64,000 nt of DNA. It comes from Perca fluviatilis (lineage: Eukaryota; Chordata; Actinopteri; Perciformes; Percidae). Numbering within the stretch: position 1 is the first letter of the stretch; each line of letters starts with the position of its first letter. The notes beneath the pieces are model-generated. The model was not told the origin of the DNA. It worked only from the letters and a program-made list of their open reading frames with translations, and ran no database searches. The stretch is taken from contig NC_053134.1 of NCBI RefSeq assembly GCF_010015445.1, positions 7,043,636 to 7,107,635 of the forward strand, written 5' to 3'. The translations under genes and the position numbers were made by a program. Positions 25,621 through 34,560 of this stretch are shown here, piece after piece.

Positions 25621-28600
25621 CTTTTTATCTATTTATTTTCTCTATTTTGGTGCTACTTTCTAAAATCCTGAATTGTAAATTTAATTTTGTTCATGTATTC
25701 ACTTACCCTATCAGGATGGATTATAAAAACTTTGGTGATCCGGTAACTTTTTCCTTTAGTGCCATCATCAGGTCAAATTCATTTTTTTGTCCAGCCCTTT
25801 GGTTTATGACCAAAAATCTGCTAAACTAAGGACATTCCCATCAGCCTCAGCTGTACTTTGTGTTTAGTGCTAATTAGCAAAGGTTAGCATGGCTGTAGAC
25901 CAGTTTAAGTCTTTTCTTTTTTTTACTTCATCGTGTTGGCTTTAAGTTGTTTGAGTTTTGCTATGATGTCTTTTATTCTGAAAAGCACTTTGGAACCTTT
26001 TTTCTTTAACCTGCAGTATAACTGTATCGCTTTCTTCAGTATTTGAACTTTTAGGTACTTACATTTTGCCTTTTTACATCCAGCAAAAAAGAAATGTGAG
26101 ATGACACAGTTTTACATGCACATGTTTAGTTTAAGATTTACATTAGGGGTGTTTTGCTGCTAACACAGGCTGCACATAAAATCTGGAAGCTATAAGAACA
26201 CATCTGCTAACCCTGTCAAACAAATAGCTAATCGAATGACTGGTCAGAACTAAAGTTGTGGTTCCTCTTCCCAGCTGGACTGCTGCGGCCCCACAGGGAC
26301 GGTGATTGATGCTGCCAAAGATATCTGCCCCCAGCAGGAAGGACTGGCGCTCCTCGTCACCAAGGTAACAACATGCAGTACAGAGTTCTGACTAATGGAG
26401 GGTCAGATGGAGACCGAAGATTGGTGGTCTCTTACTGCCGTAATAATTCAATATACTTTTTTTATTTTATGTAGAAACCTCCTTAAAGCTTTAATGCCTA
26501 ACTTTTTTATTTTTTTTTATTTTCAAATATAACAAACAAAAGATATACAATTCACACATGAAATAGTCAAGCCTAGTTCCTGTCCATACAAACAACTCCC
26601 CAGTGCCCCCACCCACAAGTACTGGACCCCCAGCAAATTTCCATGCATCCCGACCTACTCAAATGAGTCTGCAGAGTCATACATATATAATTCAAATAGC
26701 TAATTAAATAAAAGAAAAAGACCTCATCAATAAATGATAATAAAAAATAATAATAAATAAAAAATAAATAAAATAAAAGTATGCACACACAATTGGGTTA
26801 CATAGAAATGTTAGTAGCTGCCGTGCCTTCTACAAAGGAAATAAATGGCTGCCAAATGATGTTCGAAAGACCCCACCCCCCCCACCCCACTGCCAAAGGG
26901 TCCATAGTTTAAGTCAGTTTTTTGTTGTTGTTGTAATAAACAAGTGTCTTTTTAGAATAACTCCTACCAATAATTTGAATCCCATTCAAATAAAAATTAA
27001 CCAAACCGAAGCCCTAATCTTGTTAAAAGGACCACTTTTGTGAGCGTTCACTGGCACGCTGATGCAATGTAACACTCTGTCTAATGCGTCCACAATCCAC
27101 TCAACTAACTTCATGCACTCCTAACAAAATCTTTGTGTGGACTCAAAAAGGTGGTACTTGAGCTTGGTAAGCAATTTGACAACATTGTAGTAAATATTTT
27201 CGGTGCATCAAAAAGCCTGTTCGTTAAGATGCCAGCAGACAAGCTAATCCAGCACAAATTGGTGCATAAAAAGTCACCAAAATGAAGTATTTGAACCTCA
27301 TAATTATATACAAACTGAGGGGATAACTGCAAAAAGGTCCACTTGGTGAAAAAATACTGAAAATGCATACATTTAATTTAGTCAATCTGATTTGTACCTG
27401 TATTTTTAATTTTTACAGTGAATGTTGATACCATGTCTTTCCTTTCTGCTGTTCTATCAGAGTTGTCCGGCTGCCATCGACGAGATGTTCAACAACAAAC
27501 TGCACATTATCGGCGGCGTCGGCATCGGTATCGGTGTCATCATGGTGAGTCTGTCGATGAGCCAGAAACTTAAATCCTGAAACGTCTAAATGGAAATCTA
27601 GACACAAATGAACACTTGCATTTCCTTTTTTTTTTTTTTTTTTTTTTAAAACCTACTTTATCTTGAGTAACTTAATTAATCCCGCTTCTAAATTGCTGAA
27701 TACGATGATTAAATGGAACAAATGTACAATAATCAAAACTCATAGCCAGCATTGCATTAAATCAATCAAGCTAAGAGTTATCTAAATGCACACCTGGTGA
27801 AAGAAAAGGCTGTCAGCACTAGGGCTGTACCAAATTCAATACTTTTTAGGCACCGGCTGAATTACCTGTAAAGGTTTGAGGATCGAAAAATGCCTCGTCA
27901 TTTAATACCAAATTTCAATACCTAAGAAGAAGTAAATCTCATCAGCGTCAGAGAGCCAATAAGCATGCAGCATGCTTCTACCAAGATCTAATAATGTTTG
28001 ACTGGCTGTCTAACGTTTACCTGCACGTCGCTAGTCACAAGTAGACATATGGCAGTAGCTGTTGGGAACCAGAGGGTCGCTGTTCAAGTCCCCATATGGA
28101 CCAAAGTATGGTGGTGGACTGGTCGCTGGAGAGCTGCCAGTTGGCCTCCTGGGCACTGCCAAGGTGCTCTCGAACCCCCAACTGCTAGGGGCGCCTGTCC
28201 TTCAACAGCTGCAGTCCCCTCACTCTGACATCTCTGGGTGTGGGGTGTGTGTTCTAACAACACAGTGAAAACATTGTAATTTCCCTTATGGGATTACTAA
28301 AGTATAATTGTATTATCTTCCGGTCTACATCCTGTTATCATTACATTATTGCACAAGCTGTTAACATCTGTTTATACATTTTACTATTACTGACTGTACA
28401 CCTGTCTACCACAGTATTGTATCTTGTATTTCTGTATTTTAAATGCTGCACTATTCTGTCTCAGATCTTAATTTCTTTATACATATTTGTATGAACATTG
28501 TTGGAGGGAGATCGAAGACTGTCTTTGCCAATGACTTCTTTGTCATTTCTGTGTACTATGACAAAGAACTTGATTTTAAGGGCTCACAAGCCAACAATCT

Positions 28601-28778
28601 TGAGGACCACTGCTGTAAAGTGCACATTACATGTTTACCAACGTTTAATTTTAACTAAGAAGAAATGTAATGTGGTTTTTAACCCTGTATTTTCCCGTCT
28701 ACTCCTCCACAGATCTTTGGGATGATCTTCAGCATGATGCTCTGCTGTGCCATTAAGAAGTCCAGGGACTTTGTCTGA
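8456..28778 (+). CDS. cd9: CD9 tetraspanin
   Basis: Coding exons are 8456-8524 (or alternative 15841-15897), 21340-21442, 24040-24137, 25317-25391, 25481-25582, 26275-26364, 27461-27544 and 28713-28778. All have GT-AG borders and matching phases. The product is 228 aa (224 with the alternative start); human CD9 is also 228. The four hydrophobic segments lie at about residues 12-33, 58-78, 91-112 and 195-218. TM1 runs into [17 protein letters not shown], then comes a short outer loop, then [23 protein letters not shown]. The large outer loop carries the family CCG motif (C152, C153, G154), C167 and C181, which in CD9 form two disulphides. The tail is [17 protein letters not shown], with membrane-proximal cysteines typical of palmitoylation sites. 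CD9 organises tetraspanin-enriched microdomains with integrins and EWI-type partners at the plasma membrane and acts in adhesion and gamete fusion (family knowledge). cd9a versus cd9b cannot be decided here. Confidence 0.93.
9135..9614. mobile_element. Non-autonomous TIR element (AACCCTYSTGTTG family), copy 1
   Basis: The left end is CAACCCTCCTGTTGTCCTCG and the right end is GACAACACAAGGGTTAA, which are inverted repeats of each other. The motif GGGTCAAATTTGACCC follows the left TIR and is itself palindromic. No transposase frame is present. A shorter relative with the same ends lies at 12789-12977. Confidence 0.7.
9706..10231 (-). mobile_element. hAT-type MITE, copy B (inverted relative to copy A), perfect 8-bp TSD
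   Basis: Flanked by the perfect 8-bp duplication GTTTAGAG (9698-9705 and 10232-10239). The ends are CAGGGGTGTCAAACTCAA and TTTGACACAGTG. Over almost its whole length it is the reverse complement of copy A, sharing for example GGGCCAGACATGTAGAG, ATGGACATGCTTTTATTTCA and TTCACAGCCTGAATATGC. Confidence 0.9.
10746..11179 (+). mobile_element. MITE with 9-bp TSD (MULE-like), copy 1
   Basis: Bounded by the perfect 9-bp direct repeat TTGTGCAAT (10737-10745 and 11180-11188). It begins TAGTCTCGCA and ends TATAGACTA, giving a short TIR. Nine-base duplications are typical of Mutator-like elements; the superfamily call is inferred from that length only. Two other copies lie at 22961-23306 and 53355-53780. 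Confidence 0.82.
11628..11667. repeat. (TG)n microsatellite
   Basis: About 40 bp of uninterrupted TG repeats in the first cd9 intron. Confidence 0.95.
12139..12727. mobile_element. hAT-like non-autonomous element (GTACTTGAGTAAAAGTA family)
   Basis: The ends are CAGTCTTGTATAAAGTACTT and AAGTATTTGTACTTCGTTACATTACAACACTG, which are imperfect inverted repeats. The flanks GCGATAAC (12131-12138) and GTGATAGC (12728-12735) agree at 6 of 8 positions, compatible with an aged 8-bp hAT duplication. Internal TACTTGAGTAAAAGTA motifs recur. Related sequence occurs at about 23418-23883 and a fragment at about 8695-8745. Confidence 0.65.
12789..12977. mobile_element. Non-autonomous TIR element (AACCCTYSTGTTG family), copy 2
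   Basis: The left end is AACCCTTGAGTTGACTTCGG and the right end is GACAACACAAGGGTT. The internal GGGTCAAATTGACCCG palindrome is shared with copy 1 at 9135-9614. At about 190 bp it is an internally deleted form. Confidence 0.68.
13935..15325. mobile_element. 1.4-kb TIR element (TGTTTCACAAAA ends)
   Basis: The left end GGGGCCTGTTTCACAAAA and the right end CTTTTGTGAAACATGCCCCT are inverted repeats. Secondary inverted or related segments (GTTATCCTGGAT at 13987 and 15281, TAAGCCGGGATAT and GCTATATCGG) lie just inside each end. No transposase-like frame was recognised. It contains a near-perfect 40-bp-arm hairpin at 14501-14599. The target-site duplication is not clear. Confidence 0.62.
14501..14599. 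repeat. Long hairpin, 40-bp arms
   Basis: The left arm 14501-14540 includes GACTATAATTTGGGAGGATT and the right arm 14560-14599 includes AATCCTCCCAAATTATAGTC. The arms pair with only a few mismatches across a 19-base loop that contains AAGAACATATTCTT, itself a small palindrome. Confidence 0.85.
15841..15897 (+). CDS. cd9: cd9 alternative first coding exon 1b (proximal)
   Basis: The 19 codons read [19 protein letters not shown] with donor GTATGT. The phase and homology match exon 1a: each encodes CVKY...FNF.FW, the start of TM1, so each can splice to exon 2 on its own but both cannot be used in one protein. The ATG sits in GAGCCATGG, a good Kozak context. The exon lies 7.3 kb downstream of exon 1a, which implies a second promoter just upstream (about 15600-15840). 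Confidence 0.85.
15898..21339 (+). other. cd9 intron between exon 1b and exon 2
   Basis: No coding exon is seen. It holds a possible solo-LTR-like segment at about 18167-18584, a poly-T tract at about 20991-21016 and ordinary AT-rich intronic sequence. The acceptor for exon 2 is a clear pyrimidine tract ending CTCCTGTAG at 21339. Confidence 0.7.
18167..18584 (-). mobile_element. Possible solo LTR (minus orientation)
   Basis: Read on the minus strand the segment starts TGTTTTAGCC and ends CATCGCTACA (TG...CA). Near its 3' end it contains AATAAACC followed by about 60 bases ending in TCCGCACAGCATTGCACC, resembling a polyadenylation signal plus R/U5. No 5-bp flanking duplication was found and the family is not recognised, so the call is tentative. 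Confidence 0.35.
22961..23306 (+). mobile_element. MITE with 9-bp TSD (MULE-like), copy 2
   Basis: Starts TAGTCTCGCATTGCC and ends ATACAGACTA. The flanks CTATGTACA (22952-22960) and CTATGTACG (23307-23315) match at 8 of 9 bases. The body shares GGAGGGTCTGGCTAGTCCAC, GGGATGGGAGAAAAACGTGC and CAACAGAAAACTCAGATTGG with copy 1. Confidence 0.8.
23418..23883. mobile_element. hAT-like non-autonomous element fragment
   Basis: It starts with GAGTATTCAGATCCTTTACATT and contains AAAAGTACTTAATGCAG. It ends GAGTAAATGTACTTAGTTACATTCCACCACTG, the same terminal motif type as the element at 12139-12727. No flanking duplication was resolved. Confidence 0.5.
24352..24668. mobile_element. Foldback MITE with about 80-bp terminal inverted repeats
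   Basis: The left arm (about 24352-24440, containing TTGTTGAAATAGGGCTTATC and GATAGGTGGGCCAACGCATT) is matched by the inverse right arm (about 24585-24668, containing AATGCGTTGGCCCACCTATC and GATAAGCCCTATTTCAACAA). About 145 bp lies between them. It sits in cd9 intron 3. The ends AAAGGG and CCTTT are palindromic with the flanks, so the duplication cannot be told apart from the TIR. Confidence 0.85.
25219..25263. repeat. (GATA)n microsatellite
   Basis: About eleven GATA units immediately upstream of the pyrimidine tract and acceptor of cd9 exon 4 (25317). Confidence 0.95.
25592..25620. repeat. (CA)n microsatellite at the 5' end of a cd9 intron
   Basis: A short CA tract beginning nine bases downstream of the exon 5 donor (GTAAAA at 25583). 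Confidence 0.9.
25690..25890. repeat. Dispersed repeat fragment (CATTCCCATCAGCCTCAGCT family)
   Basis: Contains GTGCCATCATCAGGTCAAAT, GGTTTATGACCAAAAATCTG and GACATTCCCATCAGCCTCAG. Related sequence recurs at about 59780-59990 (ACATTCCCATGAGCCTCAGC) and, shorter, at about 29660-29745 (GTGCCTTCATCAGGTCAAAT). The class is not known to me. Confidence 0.5.
26365..27460 (+). other. cd9 intron 6
   Basis: No coding exon. It contains a poly-T stretch and a segment of about 26480-27400 with simple A/T-rich tracts (TAATAAATAAAAAATAAA) and a CCCCACCCCCCCC run. It looks like old retroelement sequence in reverse orientation, but I do not recognise it. Confidence 0.45.
28051..28316 (+). mobile_element. tRNA-derived SINE, partly degraded
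   Basis: The 5' part resembles a tRNA promoter head: GGCAGTAGCTGTTGGGAACC, then the B-box-like CTGTTCAAGTCCC at 28078-28091. A body (CTGGTCGCTGGAGAGCTGCC, GGGCACTGCCAAGGTGCTC) follows. The 3' tail TTTCCCTTATGGGATTACTAAAG resembles the tails shared by fish LINEs and SINEs. Box A is partly deleted. It lies in cd9 intron 7. Confidence 0.6.
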
Positions 28779-29375
28779 ACAAACCCCCTCCATCTTTGAC
28801 TTATGTGTCCTTACATTAACAACCTCTTTTTTTTTTTTTTTTGAGATTATATCAGTTTAATAATCATAACGTTCGTCCCTTAGTTTATTGCTTGGATCCA
28901 TACAGGATGAACACACCTGTGAGAGTATGGGATGTCTTAATATTTTGGCTCTTTTCCACTTTGGGCACACATGTAATCTCTCTACAGAGGAATGTGGACA
29001 AAGTTTATTTTTTTTTTTTTTTTTCCTTCATTCTGGTACCCAATATAATGAATGTACATCCTACTTTTCATCACAACACAGAACCGGTTGCTCTGAAGGA
29101 AAAAGACATTGAGTGCTGCCCTCTAGAGGACAATGAAGATCCCAACTATTAACTCTTCTAATATCTGTTCAGTTGATGTGAAATGTATTAAGTTTGCCTG
29201 TGGTTGGTTTGTAATCTAACCGGCTTTTTGCAGCTAACTGAATTTTATTTTTGCTCGTTGCTTAAATGACATGTCTTGATTTTTAAGCAGAAGTGAGTTA
29301 TATGCAAATATTTTGAAAGCAGTTTAAATATATTTGAAATGCCAAATAAATGAACTAATGAACACTGACTTGTGG
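28779..29375 (+). other. cd9: cd9 3' UTR
   Basis: The sequence after the TGA at 28776-28778 runs to an AATAAA at 29345-29350. The cleavage site is expected about 15-25 bases further on. It contains two poly-T tracts (about 28828-28842 and 29008-29025). Confidence 0.6.
29345..29350 (+). terminator. cd9: cd9 polyadenylation signal
   Basis: A canonical AATAAA about 570 bp downstream of the cd9 stop codon, the first one after it on the plus strand. Confidence 0.6.
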
Positions 29376-30580
29376 TAACAGACTTTGTAGAAGAAAAAAA
29401 AAAAGTCCATCCAACATTTCATATTAACAGTTTTCAGAGTACTGAAGAGACTTTAAGTACAAGTACACTGTCGTCACTCAGTGACTATGATGATTATTTA
29501 AAGTGACGTTGCCTTGTAACCAAAGGTTGAAAGTCGGTTGATGTTAATTGTAGGTGTGTAACAACGGCATTTGTTTCGTGAGCAGGAAAAAGATTGGATT
29601 TGTAGGAAAGTCCCTAAATACATTTCCTCAGAGGGATTTCCAATCTGTAGTACTTACTATAAAAACTTTAACTTAGTGCCTTCATCAGGTCAAATTTTTC
29701 AGTTCTGAACAAAATACCTGAGAAAAAAACTGACAATGCATTGTATTTTTTTAAAGGTTTTTTTTTTTGGGGGGGGGGGCTTTTAACTTTTGACAGGCAA
29801 GGGGAAAGGGAGCATAAAGAGGACTCGGCCTACACGGGGCGAGTGAAAACCCTATTAGATCTCATTAAAAAACTGAGCTGCAACATCATGATTTGTATAA
29901 AGTTTCACATAGTTATGAGAAGTCATGAGACATCATTTTGCAACTTTATAATTATGAAATAAAAAGTCTGAGATGGTTACTTGACAGTAACCAAGCCATA
30001 ATGAGAAGAAAAAACACTGAAAAAAAAAAAGGTTCCATTCCCCATGTCCAAATGTTGGAAATGGGGTTTCCCTACACAGGAAATGTTCATGAATAAACTT
30101 GAAATGATTTCATTAGTTGCACCATTATTTAAATTTCCACATCGCCCCAAAGAGTCTGAATCAAAACTCTAGTCTTTACTTCTCCTTTCTGCTGTAAACT
30201 TGATCACCCAGTTGAAAAAAAAGCAAAGAGGCAGTCAGGATACATCATTTATTCCATTAAAGAAATAAAAGAAATACATGGCTTTGACAATCCTAAAGTC
30301 GTGGCGAGGTTGACATCCTGGGGTTTGTGTTCCCCCTCAGATTGTTTAGCACTAAGCTGTTTGTCACGGTGTAGTCAGTTACAGGTTTACTGCAGGTCGT
30401 CTGTTAAAGCTACAGTTGGAAAACCAGGAAACAAATGCCACAAGAAAATACCAAAGATTCTGGTGATATTCTATATTTTTTACTGCCTTTAAAGTATTGA
30501 GAGATGGACGAACCCTGTTGGTTTTTGGTCTTTTCAAAGGATTAGTTGACAATAAGACAAATGCAGAATAATGGCATCCA

Positions 30581-31188
30581 TTAAAGGTCCTATGACATGC
30601 TGCTTTTTGGAGTTTTCTATATAGGCCTCAGTGGTCCCCTAATACTGTATCTGAAGTCTCTTTCCCAAAATTCAGCCTTGGTGCAGAATTACAGCCACTA
30701 GAGCCAGTCCCACAAAGAGCTTTCCTTAGGACGTGCCATTTCTGTGTCTGTAGCTTTAAATGCTATTGAGGAAGGTGGGCCGCGATATTACAAATCCCAC
30801 TATGGCCACGCCAAGACCCGCCTTTCAATAAAATTCACACACTATTATTGGCCAGGGGTCCATTCTTACATGTACAGGTCCTATCCCCTGACCAATCCCC
30901 TAACCCTAACCTTAACCACTCGCGGTGAAATGCCTAACCCCAACCAATCGAGCTGCTTCGTAGGGCGGGTCTTGGCGTGGCCATAGTGGGATTCGTAATT
31001 TTGCAGGTGGGCCACGGGCCAAATTCTCTGGGCAACTGTGGGCGGTGGGCAAAACAGAAAAAGGGGAGGTAACCTTTCCCCTTATGACATCATAAAGGGA
31101 AGATTCCAGATCTGCCCATCTGAGCTTTCATTTTCCCAAAGGCAGAGCAGGATACCCAGGGCTCGGTTTACACCTATCACCATTTGTG
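30581..31188 (+). mobile_element. Dispersed fish repeat, interrupted by a nested MITE
   Basis: Contains TTAAAGGTCCTATGACATGC, GTCCCCTAATACTGTATCTG, CATTTCTGTGTCTGTAGC and, after the insertion, GGGCCAAATTCTCTGGGC and CAGGATACCCAGGGCTCGGT. A reverse-orientation, uninterrupted copy lies at 44278-44772 and allows the insertion to be recognised. The superfamily is not known to me. Confidence 0.72.
30782..31004. mobile_element. Nested MITE, 36-bp TIRs and 9-bp TSD
   Basis: The inverted ends share AATCCCACTATGGCCACGCC and AAGACCCGCC (about 36 bp, one or two mismatches at the tips). The 9-bp direct repeat AGGTGGGCC flanks it exactly (30773-30781 and 31005-31013). The 223-bp element has no coding frame. 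A nine-base duplication suggests a Mutator-like origin. Confidence 0.88.
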
Positions 31189-32179
31189 ATAATTGTTTTC
31201 TTAATTAGAAGAAAACACCTATCAGATTAATTGATAGTAATGCTGCAGCCAGATTTAGCTGACTTTAAAATTAATCAAATCCACTCCACAAAAAAGTCCA
31301 ATAGACCCACTCAACTTGAGTGCAAACATGCATTTGGAGACAGAGTCCAGCTTTACATTATTGTTTGTTAGGGTCACTAAAGCAGCTACATCTGTAAACA
31401 GGTGTTTTTCTAACCTGCAAACATCTAAACCAAACCGGTTTTTAACAATGTGAACGCTCTGAGCTAAACAGACCTAAAATACCAAACGTTTCCATGATTA
31501 TATTTATCATTCTTGATGTAAAAAGAAACAGAGAAATCAATCTTAAAGCGGTTTCTGGAAAAGCCCAGCTTAGATTTGTGAATGGCAGAATTATTAGTGC
31601 AAAAATGTAGACGTCAGACACATCAATGTGATATAGAAACTTGTAACGATCTGTGTACAGGTTTGGTGTAACGTGCAGCTTCGGTGTAAAGCCCCGTTCA
31701 TTTTCATTGGGGTTTGTGTATGGCTTGGGAAAAAGTGTCAACCAATGATTAGTGCAAGAATCAGTCAGTGTAATTCAGCATTTAAATTCAGTTTCTAAAA
31801 ATCCTCTTAGCAAAGACTTGAAATGGAAAATGAATTAAACCCAACCATGATAATCAGATAAGCTAAAAAAAAAAAAAAAAAAAAAGCGACAGAAAAAGAA
31901 ACATTTGCATATATTTGCCACAGAAGTCTGAAGCTGCTTGTGCTATTGCTGTGTTAGCTAGTTTGTGCTACAGTCTACAGTACTGAATACTGCTTCACTC
32001 AGTGTGTTTACATGCAAACAATCTCTAAAGGAAAAATCCACCCTGGTAAAATCAGAACAGTTAAGAACAAGTATTGTGGCGGATGTTTTTGTGTAAATGC
32101 AAATTGTAAAAAAAAAAAAAAACAGTTTTGAAATTTTTCACCGATTCAAAAAGTGAGAGGAATTCAAAAGTGTAGGACT

Positions 32180-32523
32180 AGAGCTGGGCAATATGGAGAA
32201 AAAAAAAAAAAGTCAAACATCAGGATATTTTTGACCAAATGACCATCAATGGCGATATTGCTGGGTTGACCATTGGTGCTTTCCCAAAATATTAACACAG
32301 AGTTTTGATAAATAATCACATTTGGATACAATGACTAAGTGGATAAAGGCAAATAATAAAACAGCTAGTAAGTCTGGTAATTACATCACTTTACTGTAAT
32401 GCAGCCTTTAAAACCAAGAGAAGAGAACACTTGTCTTATCACGATTAGACGATTCCCAAAATTTAAGATGAAATCTAGTCTCATATATCGATACTGGTAT
32501 ATTATCGATATATTGCCCAGGCC
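32180..32523. mobile_element. TIR element (GCTGGGCAATAT family), copy 1
   Basis: Starts AGAGCTGGGCAATATGG and ends ATCGATATATTGCCCAGGCCT, which are inverted. The body has GATATTTTTGACC and GTCTCATATATCGATAC. A related copy lies at 54811-55135. Confidence 0.68.
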
Positions 32524-33542
32524 TATGTAAGACTGAAGGCTAGAGGGGACCGTCTCCCCAAATCAGTCACTACAGCATCATAGTGACTTCCCACACCCAG
32601 AGCAAAATCTAATGGTGCATTCAGGTGTCTCATAAACTCAAAGAAATGCCAGATTTACTGTTTAACCAAGAAGCTCCACATGGATGCCTGAAATAGAAAT
32701 TTAAATACAGCAAAAACTCATTTTCATAATTAGTTGTTGATTAGTCAAACATATATATATACACTAAATTCAGTTATTCAATTAATTTAAATAATAATCC
32801 GCAAAATGTAATGACTTACAGTAACAATATTTTTTTACCAGTACTGTTGATATACCGATGCATTGGCACGAAATTGTGGCACAGAAAGTGATGCGTCTTA
32901 TGTCCTCTCTCACGATTGTGCCAAATTATCCCATGTAGAGCTTTAAAGTTAGTCTCGAAGATCTCCGTTTTATTGTTGTCTTTGGTGATAAGCGGTAATT
33001 GCAGGTGTGTTTATGGATCTCACTTTCACTTGTTAAGGTTCATCGTCTGTAGTCATCGCTCTTTTCTTTTGTTGTTCAGCCGTAGTAACGGTTTAGTCGC
33101 AACGCTAGCAGAGACTGGAAAATAAACGCACGCTGCTTCACACACACACACAAGTGAGTTGAAGAGCGAGTCTGTTGCATTAGCTGCCCTCTCTGGCGGA
33201 CCAACCACTGCTGGGTGATGGAAAATGCGTCACTAACTATGCCCCGCTTGTGATTTGTTTCTGGGAATATCGCCACAGACACCCAGTTTGTAATACTGCA
33301 AATACAAGGGCTTCCATCAGTGGGCCATAGACTCAATCACCATTGTGTTACCTCATTCTGGGATAGATGGTGACTAAACAAACATTTAAATCACATAACA
33401 GAAAACTGGCAATCATTGCAAGAGATTAATATGTCCATATACTGTACGATTAACTTCCATTTTAAGGTTAATGCTACATTTCTTTCCAATACAAAACTTT
33501 AAGTTCTCAGTCATACTGAGATGCTACATACTTTAAATTGCA

Positions 33543-33577
<35 letters not shown>
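33543..33577. repeat. (GAT)n microsatellite
   Basis: About eleven GAT units, with an open serine-homopolymer frame on the minus strand that is a repeat artefact. Confidence 0.95.
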
Positions 33578-33578
<1 letters not shown>

Positions 33579-34515
33579 GAAGATGGCTTGAGGAAGATTT
33601 TGAAACCCCCCCAGAAAGAAGGTTTAAGTATTAAACCTTGGGTAAAACAATTTGCTTTCTCGTTGAGAAGTTTGACATCGATTGGCGTATGTATTGCATC
33701 AAATCCCGCTAGTACAAAACAATAAATTACACGGAATATCAACTGAAAAACTAAATACTATGACACTTAGTAATACATACTCTTTAGTATTTGTATGTAG
33801 TACAGAATTGGCATTAGCAGACACAGCACTTGTCTAGCGTTCATTATTTACACCCTGCAGTGGCACGTCTTCATCGGTCCAGTTTATGTGATTTTATCAT
33901 TCTGACCCTGAATGCACCATTAAACTAAAAACTTTGAAGGAAGTGTTGCTTGACATGAGACGCAGCTTGTGTCTTGATTATGCGGTATGATTAAGAGTTT
34001 TATATAAAATGATTGAAAGCTACTATTTTACCCCCGATTTTCTGAAAGTTTAAAGACATAAAGTTAATCAGCAACTTGAGGGCAAAGAAAGACATGTAAA
34101 ATGTAACATTAAACAGACGAGATGGGACCGACAGTAACAGGATAAAAGGGCAGATTTTTCCTTTAACTGTTGCATCATCGTACCAGACCCAATGCTTGTT
34201 ATTGTGAACAGGATACGAGTGTAAACACACCTGTTTCATCCTCCGGCAGTGTGTCTCCAGGCAGATTTATGGCCTCTAGCAGTGCATCATGATTTCTACA
34301 CTGTGACCTTGTGTGTGTTTGTGCTGTGCATTAGGTTTCAGCACCAACAAGTCTGGACTGTTTTCATCCCACTGGAACCATTACGTGTCACTGGTTTTGG
34401 TCCAAGAAATCTTCAGTTTGCTGCCGGTCAGGCAGGGAATTGAGTCAAGTTAGTGTGTGTTGAGTCTGTCTCTCCATGTAGTCCTTCCATGTGTCAAGGC
34501 CATGTCTTCCCTTCT

Positions 34516-34556
34516 TCCTCCTCCTTTTCCTCCTCCTCCTCCTCCTCCTCCTCCTC
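34516..34556. repeat. (TCC)n microsatellite next to the tmem243 stop codon
   Basis: About 40 bp of TCC repeats ending five bases before the minus-strand stop codon. It therefore lies at the very start of the tmem243 3' UTR, where it would read GGA repeats in the mRNA. Confidence 0.93.
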
Positions 34557-34560
34557 GTCT

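Larger units (their letters stand above)
29376..34560. other. Region between cd9 and tmem243 (includes the probable tmem243 3' UTR)
   Basis: No coding exon is seen. On the minus strand, candidate poly(A) signals for tmem243 are AATAAA at 32974-32969 and at 30253-30248; I cannot tell which is used. Repeats include a dispersed element with a nested MITE (30581-31188), a GGGCTGGGC TIR element (32180-32523), a (GAT)n run and a (TCC)n run. Confidence 0.5.

Noticed and set aside
26480..27400. Possible processed gene copy in cd9 intron 6
   Set aside because: The poly-T start and simple tracts suggest a reverse retro-insert, but no frame resembles a known protein and no duplication was found.
30898..30915. 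CCCTAACCTTAACC and, at 53342-53354, CTAACCCTAACCCT, read as interstitial telomere repeats
   Set aside because: Only about two units each, located in or beside transposons; too short to mean a fusion point.
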